Below are positions 1 through 4,973 of a DNA stretch of 9,800 nt, piece by piece. The notes under the pieces were generated by a model, which saw only the letters and a program-made list of their open reading frames with translations, had not been told where the DNA came from and did not search any database. The stretch is from positions 1 to 9,800 of the forward strand of contig CAYNDB010000093.1 in NCBI GenBank assembly GCA_964395915.1, in the 5' to 3' direction. How positions within the stretch are numbered: the first letter of the stretch is position 1; each line of letters opens with the position of its first letter. Made by a program: the position numbers and the translations under genes. The stretch comes from CAYNDB01 sp964395915 (GTDB taxonomy: Bacteria > Nitrospinota_A > UBA7883 > JAJRTC01).

Positions 1-1225
1 GCGTGACGCTTCTTTTTTCTATTTTTTCAGGATAGGCGTCCACTCTTCCGCCAAGGAGACGCCCTCCAGCAAGTTCCGTCATAAGTTTTGCGGCTCTTTT
101 TTGCGCGTAGATTAATCCTTCAACATCTGTTCCACGTTCAAAACGGTATGACGACTCGGATGAGATGTTCAACATCTTACTGGAACGACGGATAGATTTT
201 GGGTCGAAATACGCCGCTTCGAGTAATATATCAGAGGTTCGTTCGGTAACTTCCGAGTTTTGTCCGCCCATTATTCCGGCCAACGCCACAGCCTTGGATT
301 CATCGGCTATAACAAGATTTTCGCTGGTAAGTTTATATGTTTTACTGTCGAGCGTTGTAAACTCCTCGTTATCGGAAGCCCTTCTGACAACGATACTGTT
401 CCCCTCGATGTTCGCAAGGTCGAATGCGTGCAGAGGGTGTCCGGTTTCCATCAGCGTATAGTTGGTGATATCGACGATATTATTGATCGCCCGAACACCG
501 ACAGCCGCAAGCCTTCGCCGCAACCAGAAAGGAGAAGGGCCAATTTTTGCGTTCTTGATCGCCATCGCGGCATACCGCGGACAAAGGTCCGGCGCGTCAA
601 TAACCACCTTTACAAGGTCGGCTATGTTTTCGTTTGAATCTGTTTCAATATCTGTCGCAGGCTTTTTAAGCTTCGATCCTGTAGCGGCGGCCACTTCCCG
701 CGCGATACCGATCATGCTGGAGCAGTCGCCACGGTTAGGGGTAAGGTCGACCTCAAGGATAGCGTCGCACACCTCGTATCGTTCGGAAAACTTTTCACCA
801 GGCTTTGGGTCGTCGGTTAAAACCATGATCCCGTCATGATCTTCGGAGAGTTTAAGCTCAGATTCCGACGCGATCATGCCATGCGACTCAACACCTCGAA
901 TCTTGCTTTTCTTTATTTTCATCCCGTCGGGAAGCTTTGCCCCCACAAGCGCCACAGGGACTAGTTGACCCGCCGCGATGTTCGAGGCTCCACAAACGAT
1001 ATCCAGCACATCTTCACCCGTATCGACTTTGCAAAGCCTCAACCTGTCCGCGTTTGGATGTTTCGTAACCTCCAGCGCCTTGCCGACAACAATGTTTTCA
1101 TACCAGCCGAGCCTGTTATCTATAACGGCGCACTCAAGTCCGAGGCTGGTCAGGGTCTCCGCGAGTTTATCCGGCTCAAGGTCGAAATCGACCAGTTCTT
1201 TTAACCACAAATACGAAACGAGCAT
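1..1225 (-). CDS. pheT: Phenylalanyl-tRNA synthetase beta subunit, N-terminal part (cut by window edge)
   Basis: With PheS this subunit forms the cytoplasmic alpha2-beta2 enzyme that charges tRNA-Phe. The reading frame opens at ATG 1225 and stays open to base 1, giving 408 codons of a protein normally near 800 residues. The start reads MLVSYLWLKELVDFD, typical of bacterial PheT. Around residues 40-150 is the tRNA-binding OB-fold domain, with the segments NADRLRLCKVDTG, VCGASNIAAGQLVPVALVGA and IRGVESHGMIASESEL. The B3/B4 editing-domain region follows, with LTPNRGDCSS, NNIVDITNY, GHPLHAFD, ALAGIMGG and SSYRFERGTD all readable. The start lies 10 bp after the pheS stop, so the two genes are surely co-transcribed and probably translationally coupled. 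No good Shine-Dalgarno sequence precedes it. The frame shows no break. Identity is secure; only the C-terminal half is outside the window. Confidence 0.96.
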   Translation of the reverse strand, partial: MLVSYLWLKELVDFDLEPDKLAETLTSLGLECAVIDNRLGWYENIVVGKALEVTKHPNADRLRLCKVDTGEDVLDIVCGASNIAAGQLVPVALVGAKLPDGMKIKKSKIRGVESHGMIASESELKLSEDHDGIMVLTDDPKPGEKFSERYEVCDAILEVDLTPNRGDCSSMIGIAREVAAATGSKLKKPATDIETDSNENIADLVKVVIDAPDLCPRYAAMAIKNAKIGPSPFWLRRRLAAVGVRAINNIVDITNYTLMETGHPLHAFDLANIEGNSIVVRRASDNEEFTTLDSKTYKLTSENLVIADESKAVALAGIMGGQNSEVTERTSDILLEAAYFDPKSIRRSSKMLNISSESSYRFERGTDVEGLIYAQKRAAKLMTELAGGRLLGGRVDAYPEKIEKRSVT

Positions 1226-1235
1226 GACTTTATAT

Positions 1236-2252
1236 TCAGAATTGTGAAAGAAATTTTGTGTTCGCCCCATAAAGGAGGCGTATATCGTCGATACCGTATT
1301 TACGCATCGCTATCCGCTCTATTCCGAGGCCGAAAGCAAAGCCTGTCCACTCTTCCGGGTCGTACTCCACCGCCTCGAATACGTTAGGGTCGATCATTCC
1401 GGCCCCTAAAATCTCAAGCCACCCGGTCTGCTTGCAGACACGGCACCCTTTCCCTTTACACATATGGCAGCTGATATCTATCTCCGCGCTGGGCTCTGTG
1501 AAAGGGAAAAAGCTGGGCCTGAAACGAAGCTTTGTATTCTTGCCGTACAGCCTGTGTACGAACAGCTCCAGTATGCCTTTTAAATGCCCGAAATTTACGT
1601 TGCGGTCGATATGAAATCCTTCGAGCTGATGGAATACAGGCGAATGTGTAATATCAGAATCGCACCGGTATACCCTGCCAGGAGCGATCACCGACAAAGG
1701 AGGTTTATGTTTTATCATGGAGTGTATTTGTACGGGCGATGTGTGCGTGCGCAAAAGCCGCGCTCCGTTTTGTATGTAGAACGTGTCTTGCATGTCACGC
1801 GCCGGATGGTCGGCTGGGAAATTAAGCTTTTTGAAATTACTTTCGTCGGTTTCAACTTCCGGCCCCTCTTCCACCATGAACCCTAAGGCCATGAAAATAT
1901 CGATAAGCTCTTCCATAACTTCGCCGACCGGATTGAGCCTGCCGTCGCCTGGTTTGCGGCCTGGAACGGTTATGTCGAAAGTCTCGCTCGTAAGCCGTTC
2001 TGTAAGCTCACGATTTTTTATTAGAGCAAGTTTTTTAGAGATCGCGTTTTCTATCGCTACCTTGACCACGTTAAGGGCGGCTCCCGCTTTGGGCCGCTCT
2101 TCTTTCGATAGCTTGCCAAGCCCTTTCATGCGGGTTGTAAGCTCTCCTTTTTTGCCAAGAAACTTTACGCGAAGCTTCTCCACATCATCGCTTGAGACGC
2201 TTAAGGAAATAGATTCAAGCGCGTCCGACTTCAGTTGTTCAAGGTCGTTCAT
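1236..2252 (-). CDS. pheS: Phenylalanyl-tRNA synthetase alpha subunit
   Basis: This is the catalytic class II aminoacyl-tRNA synthetase subunit. It is 338 residues from ATG 2252; the E. coli protein is 327. The N-terminal coiled coil covers roughly residues 1-85, with VKFLGKKGELT matching the family. The catalytic core contains EEGPEVETDESNF, HPARDMQDTFY, LLRTHTSPVQIHSM, RVYRCDSDITHSPVFHQLEG (motif 2 region) and GFAFGLGIERIAMRKYGI (motif 3). Four cysteines at about 262, 265, 270 and 273 (C-x2-C-x4-C-x2-C) form a possible metal knuckle, a variant known from Firmicutes-type PheS and absent from E. coli. The frame also extends to a GTG at 2291, which would add 13 residues. ATG 2252 is preferred because the family N-terminus (MNDLEQLKSDALESIS) begins there. 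Neither start has a strong Shine-Dalgarno sequence; a GGGGAG lies about 30 nt upstream of the ATG and just inside the GTG start. It lies downstream of rplT, behind a hairpin that could attenuate transcription. Confidence 0.97.
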   Translation of the reverse strand: MNDLEQLKSDALESISLSVSSDDVEKLRVKFLGKKGELTTRMKGLGKLSKEERPKAGAALNVVKVAIENAISKKLALIKNRELTERLTSETFDITVPGRKPGDGRLNPVGEVMEELIDIFMALGFMVEEGPEVETDESNFKKLNFPADHPARDMQDTFYIQNGARLLRTHTSPVQIHSMIKHKPPLSVIAPGRVYRCDSDITHSPVFHQLEGFHIDRNVNFGHLKGILELFVHRLYGKNTKLRFRPSFFPFTEPSAEIDISCHMCKGKGCRVCKQTGWLEILGAGMIDPNVFEAVEYDPEEWTGFAFGLGIERIAMRKYGIDDIRLLYGANTKFLSQF

Positions 2253-2306
2253 TGCAAGACAAGGTGAGATTTTATAGTTGCTCCCCGCCACCTGAATGGT
2301 CGGAAG

Positions 2307-2335
2307 AAAAGCGGGCGTATACTGTTATTACGCCC
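2307..2335 (-). terminator. Attenuator-like hairpin between rplT and pheS
   Basis: On the minus strand a perfect 7-bp stem (arms 2329-2335 and 2313-2319, GGGCGTA against TACGCCC) closes a 9-nt loop. GC and a T run (TTTT, then CTT) follow. This has the form of a weak intrinsic terminator in the 116-bp rplT-pheS gap. An upstream segment at 2361-2366 (CGGGCG in the transcript) is complementary to the 3' arm and its flank at 2312-2317 (CGCCCG), giving a mutually exclusive 6-bp pairing. Attenuation of pheST is established in E. coli, but no Phe-rich leader peptide is visible here, so a regulatory role is inference. The interrupted T tract would make termination inefficient, which fits read-through from rplT into pheST. 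Confidence 0.45.
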
Positions 2336-2368
2336 TTCCCATCATTAGGCCAAGGCATTTCGCCCGTA

Positions 2369-2737
2369 TTACGCTGCCGCCGAACTGGCTTTTTCTTTTG
2401 CGATTTCGACAAGCTTTTTAAAACTGTCGGGATCAGTCACGGCAATGTCGGCCATGATCTTGCGATCGATCTCCACTCCGGCTTTGTTAAGGCCGTCGAT
2501 GAATCTGCTGTACGGCATTCCTTCCGCCCTGGCGGCAAGCCCTATACGCACAATCCACAAAGCCCGAAAATCCCGTTTTCTAACGCGTCTGTCGCGATAG
2601 GCATATTTTAAAGCCTTTGTAACGGCTTCCTTGGCTTTCAGGAACTGACGGCTACGCGCGCCTCTGTATCCTTTGGCCAGTTTCAGTATTTTTTTACGGC
2701 GCGCTTTCGCTACTGTACCGCTTTTTGCTCTGGGCAT
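2369..2737 (-). CDS. rplT: 50S ribosomal protein L20
   Basis: L20 binds 23S rRNA directly and is needed early in assembly of the large subunit. In several bacteria it also represses its own operon. The 122 residues match the family length of about 117-120. The start is the diagnostic MPRAKSGTVAKARRKKILKL, followed by KGYRGARSRQF, KALKYAYRDRRVRKRDFRAL, WIVRIGLAARAEGMPYSRFI and GLNKAGVEIDRKIMADIA. The N-terminal half is strongly basic, as expected for the rRNA-threading tail, and the C-terminal end is Ala-rich. The ATG at 2737 lacks an obvious Shine-Dalgarno sequence, which would suit a translationally controlled gene. It follows rpmI after an unusually long 246-bp gap that contains its own likely promoter, and precedes pheS. 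Confidence 0.97.
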   Translation of the reverse strand: MPRAKSGTVAKARRKKILKLAKGYRGARSRQFLKAKEAVTKALKYAYRDRRVRKRDFRALWIVRIGLAARAEGMPYSRFIDGLNKAGVEIDRKIMADIAVTDPDSFKKLVEIAKEKASSAAA

Positions 2738-2983
2738 TAATCGATATCCAATCCAGAAAAATTATATTTTACCGCCCCTCGATCAGCCTGCCAAACAACG
2801 ACGCTTCTGACATAGATCGCCGGAACAAGAGAGAAATGATAACTCAAACCGCGGCTTATGACAAGACGTAAATTGTTTGTCGGCGGTCTTTGCCGTATAA
2901 CCCCTCAAAATGACTCACCCTGGCTTAAGGGCGGCGGATCATAACCCTTTCGGGGCACGCAAGTCCGGCATTACAAGATAGGC
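2738..2983 (-). promoter_or_regulatory. Long rpmI-rplT intergenic region (candidate leader / L20 control region)
   Basis: rpmI and rplT are usually separated by tens of bases; here the gap is 246 bp with no gene. In the minus-strand transcript, small hairpins appear just after rpmI: CCC-CGAAAG-GGG around 2946-2955, and CCCT with AGGG around 2917-2930. A strong promoter match follows at 2836-2864. The roughly 90-nt leader downstream can form a distal stem, with CGATC (plus-strand bases about 2816-2820) pairing to GATCG near 2780-2784. The stretch ends in AT-rich sequence before the rplT ATG. L20 is known to bind and repress its own mRNA in E. coli and Bacillus. That this leader does so is inference from position only; I cannot match it to a known L20 leader class by eye. 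Confidence 0.4.
2836..2864 (-). promoter_or_regulatory. Sigma70-type promoter for rplT-pheS-pheT
   Basis: On the minus strand TTGTCA (2859-2864) matches the -35 consensus at 5 of 6 positions. TATCAT (2836-2841) matches the -10 at 5 of 6, and the spacer is exactly 17 nt. Transcription would start near 2829 and give a leader of about 90 nt before rplT. This would let L20 and PheRS be expressed independently of infC-rpmI. The match is strong but made by eye. Confidence 0.6.
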
Positions 2984-3181
2984 TTAAAGATGCGGAAGCA
3001 TTTTCCTTATGCCTTTCTCATCCGCCTGGTCTATCAGCCCGTGCTTGCGCAAGTTACGCTTTGTTTTAGCCGATTTGGTGGTGAGAATATGACGCAAGTA
3101 CGCTTTTTTCCGCTTGATCTTGCCAGACCCGGTCTTACTGAATCTCTTGGCGGCCCCACGGTTTGTCTTATGTTTTGGCAA
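2984..3181 (-). CDS. rpmI: 50S ribosomal protein L35 (TTG start)
   Basis: This small basic protein of the large ribosomal subunit is 65 residues, the usual family length. The sequence opens PKHKTNRGAAKRFSKTGSGK after the initiator, followed by RKKAYLRHILTTKSAKTKRNLRK and ending RKMLPHL, all typical of L35. The expected methionine position is a TTG codon (3181-3179). It is preceded by GAGGAG (3189-3194) with a 7-nt spacer, so TTG is the real start. The same frame stays open upstream into infC to about 3334, but that extension has no family similarity and overlaps infC in another frame. It starts 25 bp after the infC stop, giving the conserved infC-rpmI-rplT order. The weak start codon may set a low translation rate or allow control. 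Confidence 0.95.
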   Translation of the reverse strand: MPKHKTNRGAAKRFSKTGSGKIKRKKAYLRHILTTKSAKTKRNLRKHGLIDQADEKGIRKMLPHL

Positions 3182-3206
3182 TTGAACTCTCCTCGTTACC
3201 TTTATT

Positions 3207-3773
3207 TTATTCTTCGATTTTTTCGACAGGCATATCAGCCTCTCGATCTTTCTTATTTTTTTCTTCGACGGAAGGAGCCATAACCAGCGCCATTCGTCTT
3301 CCTTCTCTTGTAGCCTCCTGCTCAACCACCGCAAGGCCTACAAGGTCTTTTACAAATCTATCTAATATTTTCAGGCCAAGCTCGGAATGGGTGATCTGCC
3401 TGCCTCTGAAAAATACAGTTACCTTTACCTTGTCACCATCGGCTAAAAAGCGCTTGGCGTGGTTCAGCTTAAACTGGTAGTCGTGCTCTTCCGTGTTAGG
3501 TGTAATCTTTACTTCTTTAAGTTTTATTATTTTCTGCTTTTTCTTGGCGTCATGCGCTTTCTTGCTTTGGCGATACTTGTACTTGCCAAAATCCATGATC
3601 TTGCAAACCGGAGGTTTTGAATTAGGAGAAACCTCTACAAGATCCATCTCCTCCTCAACGGCATGACTTATCGCTTCTTCCAAGGGCAGAACACCCAACT
3701 GGCTCCCGTCAGAGCCTATGACCATAACTTCACTTACACGAATCCGGCCATTTACACGCAATGCTTTAGAAAT
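3207..3773 (-). CDS. infC: Translation initiation factor IF-3 (ATT start)
   Basis: IF3 binds the 30S subunit, prevents 50S joining and proofreads the start codon and initiator tRNA. From ATT 3773 the protein has 188 residues. The N-terminal domain contains RVNGRIRVSEV, DLVEVSPNSKPPVCKIMDFG and the basic linker YKYRQSKKAHDAKKKQK (about 65-81). The C-terminal domain contains KEVKITPNTEEHDYQFK, KRFLADGDKVKVTVFFRGRQ and the MALVMAP strand. A charged tail of about 20 residues extends beyond the usual end. No in-frame ATG lies between the upstream TAA and the domain start. The candidates are TTG 3761, with no usable Shine-Dalgarno spacing, and ATT 3773, with GGAGG 7 nt upstream. ATT is the known E. 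coli infC start and underlies IF3 autoregulation. First of infC-rpmI-rplT; thrS, its common upstream neighbour elsewhere, is absent and a tRNA gene lies there. Confidence 0.95.
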   Translation of the reverse strand: MSKALRVNGRIRVSEVMVIGSDGSQLGVLPLEEAISHAVEEEMDLVEVSPNSKPPVCKIMDFGKYKYRQSKKAHDAKKKQKIIKLKEVKITPNTEEHDYQFKLNHAKRFLADGDKVKVTVFFRGRQITHSELGLKILDRFVKDLVGLAVVEQEATREGRRMALVMAPSVEEKNKKDREADMPVEKIEE

Positions 3774-3786
3774 ACCGCTACCTCCC
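3771..3786 (-). promoter_or_regulatory. infC ribosome-binding site with AUU start codon
   Basis: On the minus strand GGGAGGT (3780-3786) sits with its GGAGG core (3781-3785) separated by 7 nt from ATT at 3773-3771. The downstream in-frame TTG (3761-3759) would lie 19 nt from the same core, which is too far. This spacing decides the start. Known biology: IF3 discriminates against AUU, so a rare AUU start lets rising IF3 repress its own synthesis. Confidence 0.75.
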
Positions 3787-3840
3787 AGAAGTTAGAGGAT
3801 GCGACATCTTTAGCGAAATTGTCATTTCTTTTTTTACAAT
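3778..3840 (-). CDS. Possible short upstream reading frame ending in the infC ribosome-binding site
   Basis: A strong AAGGAGG (3843-3849) lies between tRNA-Val and infC with no annotated gene to serve. An open frame follows from ATT 3840 (20 codons) or from ATG 3825 (15 codons, reading MTISLKMSHPLTSGR). It closes with TAG at 3780-3778, directly in the infC Shine-Dalgarno sequence, so a terminating ribosome could influence infC initiation. The Shine-Dalgarno spacing is poor for either start: 2 nt to the ATT and 17 nt to the ATG. Translation is therefore doubtful. The product resembles nothing I recognise. Confidence 0.2.
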   Translation of the reverse strand: MVKKEMTISLKMSHPLTSGR

Positions 3841-3896
3841 CGCCTCCTTATATATTAACAATTAAAACAATAATCTATTAAATGCACACCTTTATA

Positions 3897-3971
3897 TGGT
3901 AGGCACGGGCGGTTTCGAACCGCCGACCTCTTGCATGTCAAGCAAGCGCTCTCCCCCTGAGCTACGCGCCT
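3897..3971 (-). tRNA. tRNA-Val (anticodon GAC), CCA encoded
   Basis: The minus strand folds into a complete cloverleaf. The acceptor stem AGGCGCG pairs with CGTGCCT (one G-U pair). The D arm is GCTC/GAGC with a 7-nt loop, and the anticodon stem is CTTGC/GCAAG with loop TTGACAT. The variable loop is AGGTC, and the T arm is GGCGG/CCGCC with loop TTCGAAA. Anticodon GAC reads GUC and GUU valine codons. The discriminator base is A, followed by an encoded CCA (3899-3897). The body is 72 nt plus CCA. No T-rich terminator separates it from infC about 125 bp downstream, so it may be processed from a common transcript; that part is inference. Confidence 0.95.
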
Positions 3972-3985
3972 GTTCAAAGTATGCG

Positions 3986-4014
3986 ATTCTCTACAAATAC
4001 AACCGACAAGTCAA
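3986..4014 (-). promoter_or_regulatory. Promoter of tRNA-Val (and perhaps infC)
   Basis: On the minus strand TTGACT (4009-4014, 5 of 6 to the -35 consensus) is followed by a 17-nt spacer and GAGAAT (3986-3991, 4 of 6 to the -10). The start point would fall a few bases before the mature tRNA 5' end at 3971, as is usual for tRNA genes. No equally good promoter is visible between the tRNA and infC, so read-through into infC is plausible. Confidence 0.55.
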
Positions 4015-4075
4015 GTGAATTCGCCTATATCGGAAAGCTCTGCAACAACCATGCAAATAGTATTATACTTTTATT

Positions 4076-4105
4076 TTGTAGAAAATTTCTCATCTTTTTT
4101 ATAAT
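4076..4105 (+). promoter_or_regulatory. Promoter of the DUF2892 membrane protein gene
   Basis: A perfect TATAAT (4100-4105) lies 18 nt downstream of TTGTAG (4076-4081), which has a weak -35 match limited to TTG. It sits in an AT-rich divergent region and would start transcription near 4112, about 60 nt before the ATG at 4174. The -10 is convincing; the -35 is only suggestive. Confidence 0.5.
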
Positions 4106-4173
4106 CTGATACATGAGTTAAACGCATTAACTACAAACGACTTAAGCAATAAACATTTTATTTTGAGGTAAAC

Positions 4174-4362
4174 ATGAAAAACAACGTCCACCCAATTGAA
4201 AGAATCATACGTGTAGTTCTGGGAATCGGCCTTATTTCAATTGTTTTCGTTGGCCCGCAAACACCATGGGGCTGGCTTGGGCTTGTTCCGCTTGTGACTG
4301 GCCTTATCGGATGGTGCCCTCCATACGCGATGTTGGGAATTTCAACCTGCAAGAAAAGCTGA
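4174..4362 (+). CDS. DUF2892-family small inner-membrane protein
   Basis: The product has 62 residues. The N-terminal signature NVHPIERIIRVVLGIGLI and C-terminal GLVPLVTGLIGWCPPYAMLG, ending in STCKKS, are characteristic of the DUF2892 (YgaP-like transmembrane) family. There are two hydrophobic segments, about residues 11-27 and 33-56, joined by a short turn (GPQTPWG). Two conserved cysteines, C48 in GWCP and C59 in STC, flank the second segment. The family's function is unknown. In some bacteria the domain is fused to rhodanese domains, hinting at sulfur or redox chemistry, but no such domain is present here. The start is well supported: GAGG (4165-4168) lies 5 nt before the ATG and a -10 lies upstream. 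It is alone on this strand between a divergent tRNA gene and the downstream adaptor gene, and no strong terminator separates it from the latter. Confidence 0.85.
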   Translation: MKNNVHPIERIIRVVLGIGLISIVFVGPQTPWGWLGLVPLVTGLIGWCPPYAMLGISTCKKS

Positions 4363-4367
4363 ATCAA

Positions 4368-4395
4368 GATAACACTCTCGAATGGCGATGTTATC
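4368..4395. repeat. Hairpin-forming inverted repeat after the DUF2892 gene
   Basis: A perfect 7-bp inverted repeat, GATAACA (4368-4374) and TGTTATC (4389-4395), is separated by 14 nt and begins 5 bp after the stop codon. There is no T run on the 3' side, so it is not a standard intrinsic terminator. It may stabilise the 3' end of the mRNA or be chance. The rest of the AT-rich 4396-4546 interval shows nothing I can name. Confidence 0.35.
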
Positions 4396-4546
4396 AAATA
4401 CGGGGATAGATTCGCTCAAAATTACAGATATTCTCTTATGCGCTCAATTCAATTGTAATTAAAGAAGTTTTTCGGAAACAGTTGTTTGAAAACAAAAAAT
4501 AATTCTGAAAATTGGAATGAACGTCCGCCAATCAATCTATTGTGGA

Positions 4547-4589
4547 GTATAATGAGAACAGAAGGCGATTTGGCCTTGCGTCATTATAC
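4547..4589. repeat. Imperfect long inverted repeat upstream of the adaptor gene
   Basis: Perfect 9-bp outer arms GTATAATGA (4547-4555) and TCATTATAC (4581-4589) enclose perfect 5-bp inner arms AAGGC (4562-4566) and GCCTT (4573-4577) with a 6-nt loop. The structure ends 20 bp before the GTG start at 4610. The left arm contains TATAAT (4548-4553), a perfect -10 hexamer without a clear -35. The element could be an operator over a promoter, a leader hairpin, or a terminator of the upstream gene lacking a T tract. Only the symmetry is seen; the function is inferred. Confidence 0.5.
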
Positions 4590-4609
4590 GAAAAGTCGGG
4601 GGGACTTAC

Positions 4610-4963
4610 GTGGTAGATAAAATTCCAATATTTGAATGGTTTCTTTCGAGCGGTGATGTGCTGATAACAGTCGATACCACTTTTGACGGGGTGGATATTC
4701 CAGCGCACCTTAACCGTCAGGATTCGATCGACTTTATTCTAGGCGCTACCCCCACTCCGAAACTTTCGACCGAAACAGGAGGGGTTAAAGTTCCCATGAG
4801 ATTTTCCGGAGCTTTATACAGTTGCTATTTTCCATGGGGTTCAATAGTGCAAATGAGTTCGCAAGACGCTGTGATACAGTTCCGTAGCGCGCCGCTCGCA
4901 AAAGATGTCAAACCATCCCGGGACATGAAGAAAACAAAGCCCAACCTGAGGCTTGTAAAATAG
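4610..4963 (+). CDS. sspB: SspB-like ClpXP protease adaptor
   Basis: SspB-family adaptors bind ssrA-tagged peptides from stalled ribosomes and deliver them to the ClpXP protease in the cytoplasm. The 117 residues fall into three parts. A substrate-binding core (about 4-92) reads IFEWFLSSGDVLITVDTTF, aligning with the FYEWLLDN...VDVT start of E. coli SspB, then GVDIPAHL, the DFILGAT strand, MRFSGALYSCYFPWGSIVQM and a final short strand. A polar linker spans about 93-109. The terminal PNLRLVK closely matches the PALRVVK ClpX-docking tail of E. coli SspB. The linker is much shorter than in E. coli, whose protein is 165 residues. The start is GTG with a G-rich ribosome-binding site (GGGGGGA) about 6 nt upstream. 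The core similarity is modest, but with the tail the assignment is good. It converges on mgtE with 10 bp between the stops. Confidence 0.85.
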   Translation: MVDKIPIFEWFLSSGDVLITVDTTFDGVDIPAHLNRQDSIDFILGATPTPKLSTETGGVKVPMRFSGALYSCYFPWGSIVQMSSQDAVIQFRSAPLAKDVKPSRDMKKTKPNLRLVK

Positions 4964-4973
4964 ACTTTACCCT

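Noticed and set aside
165..1247. Plus-strand open frames of 79-125 codons opposite pheT
   Set aside because: They are antisense shadows of a clear, family-conserved coding frame and show no recognisable domain or ribosome-binding site.
1783..2277. 164-codon plus-strand frame opposite pheS
   Set aside because: Its Ser/Arg-rich low-information translation is the complement of a conserved synthetase; no start signal and no family match.
2738..2983. Known metabolite riboswitch in the rpmI-rplT gap
   Set aside because: I looked for c-di-GMP, TPP, fluoride and similar cores; isolated short likenesses such as CGGCAAA are not enough for any class.
3182..3334. 51-codon upstream extension of the rpmI frame
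   Set aside because: It overlaps infC in another frame, and L35 conservation begins exactly at TTG 3181, which has a good Shine-Dalgarno sequence.
3897..3971. tRNA-Val as an integration site for a mobile element
   Set aside because: No integrase, no second copy of the tRNA 3' end, and core genes on both sides.
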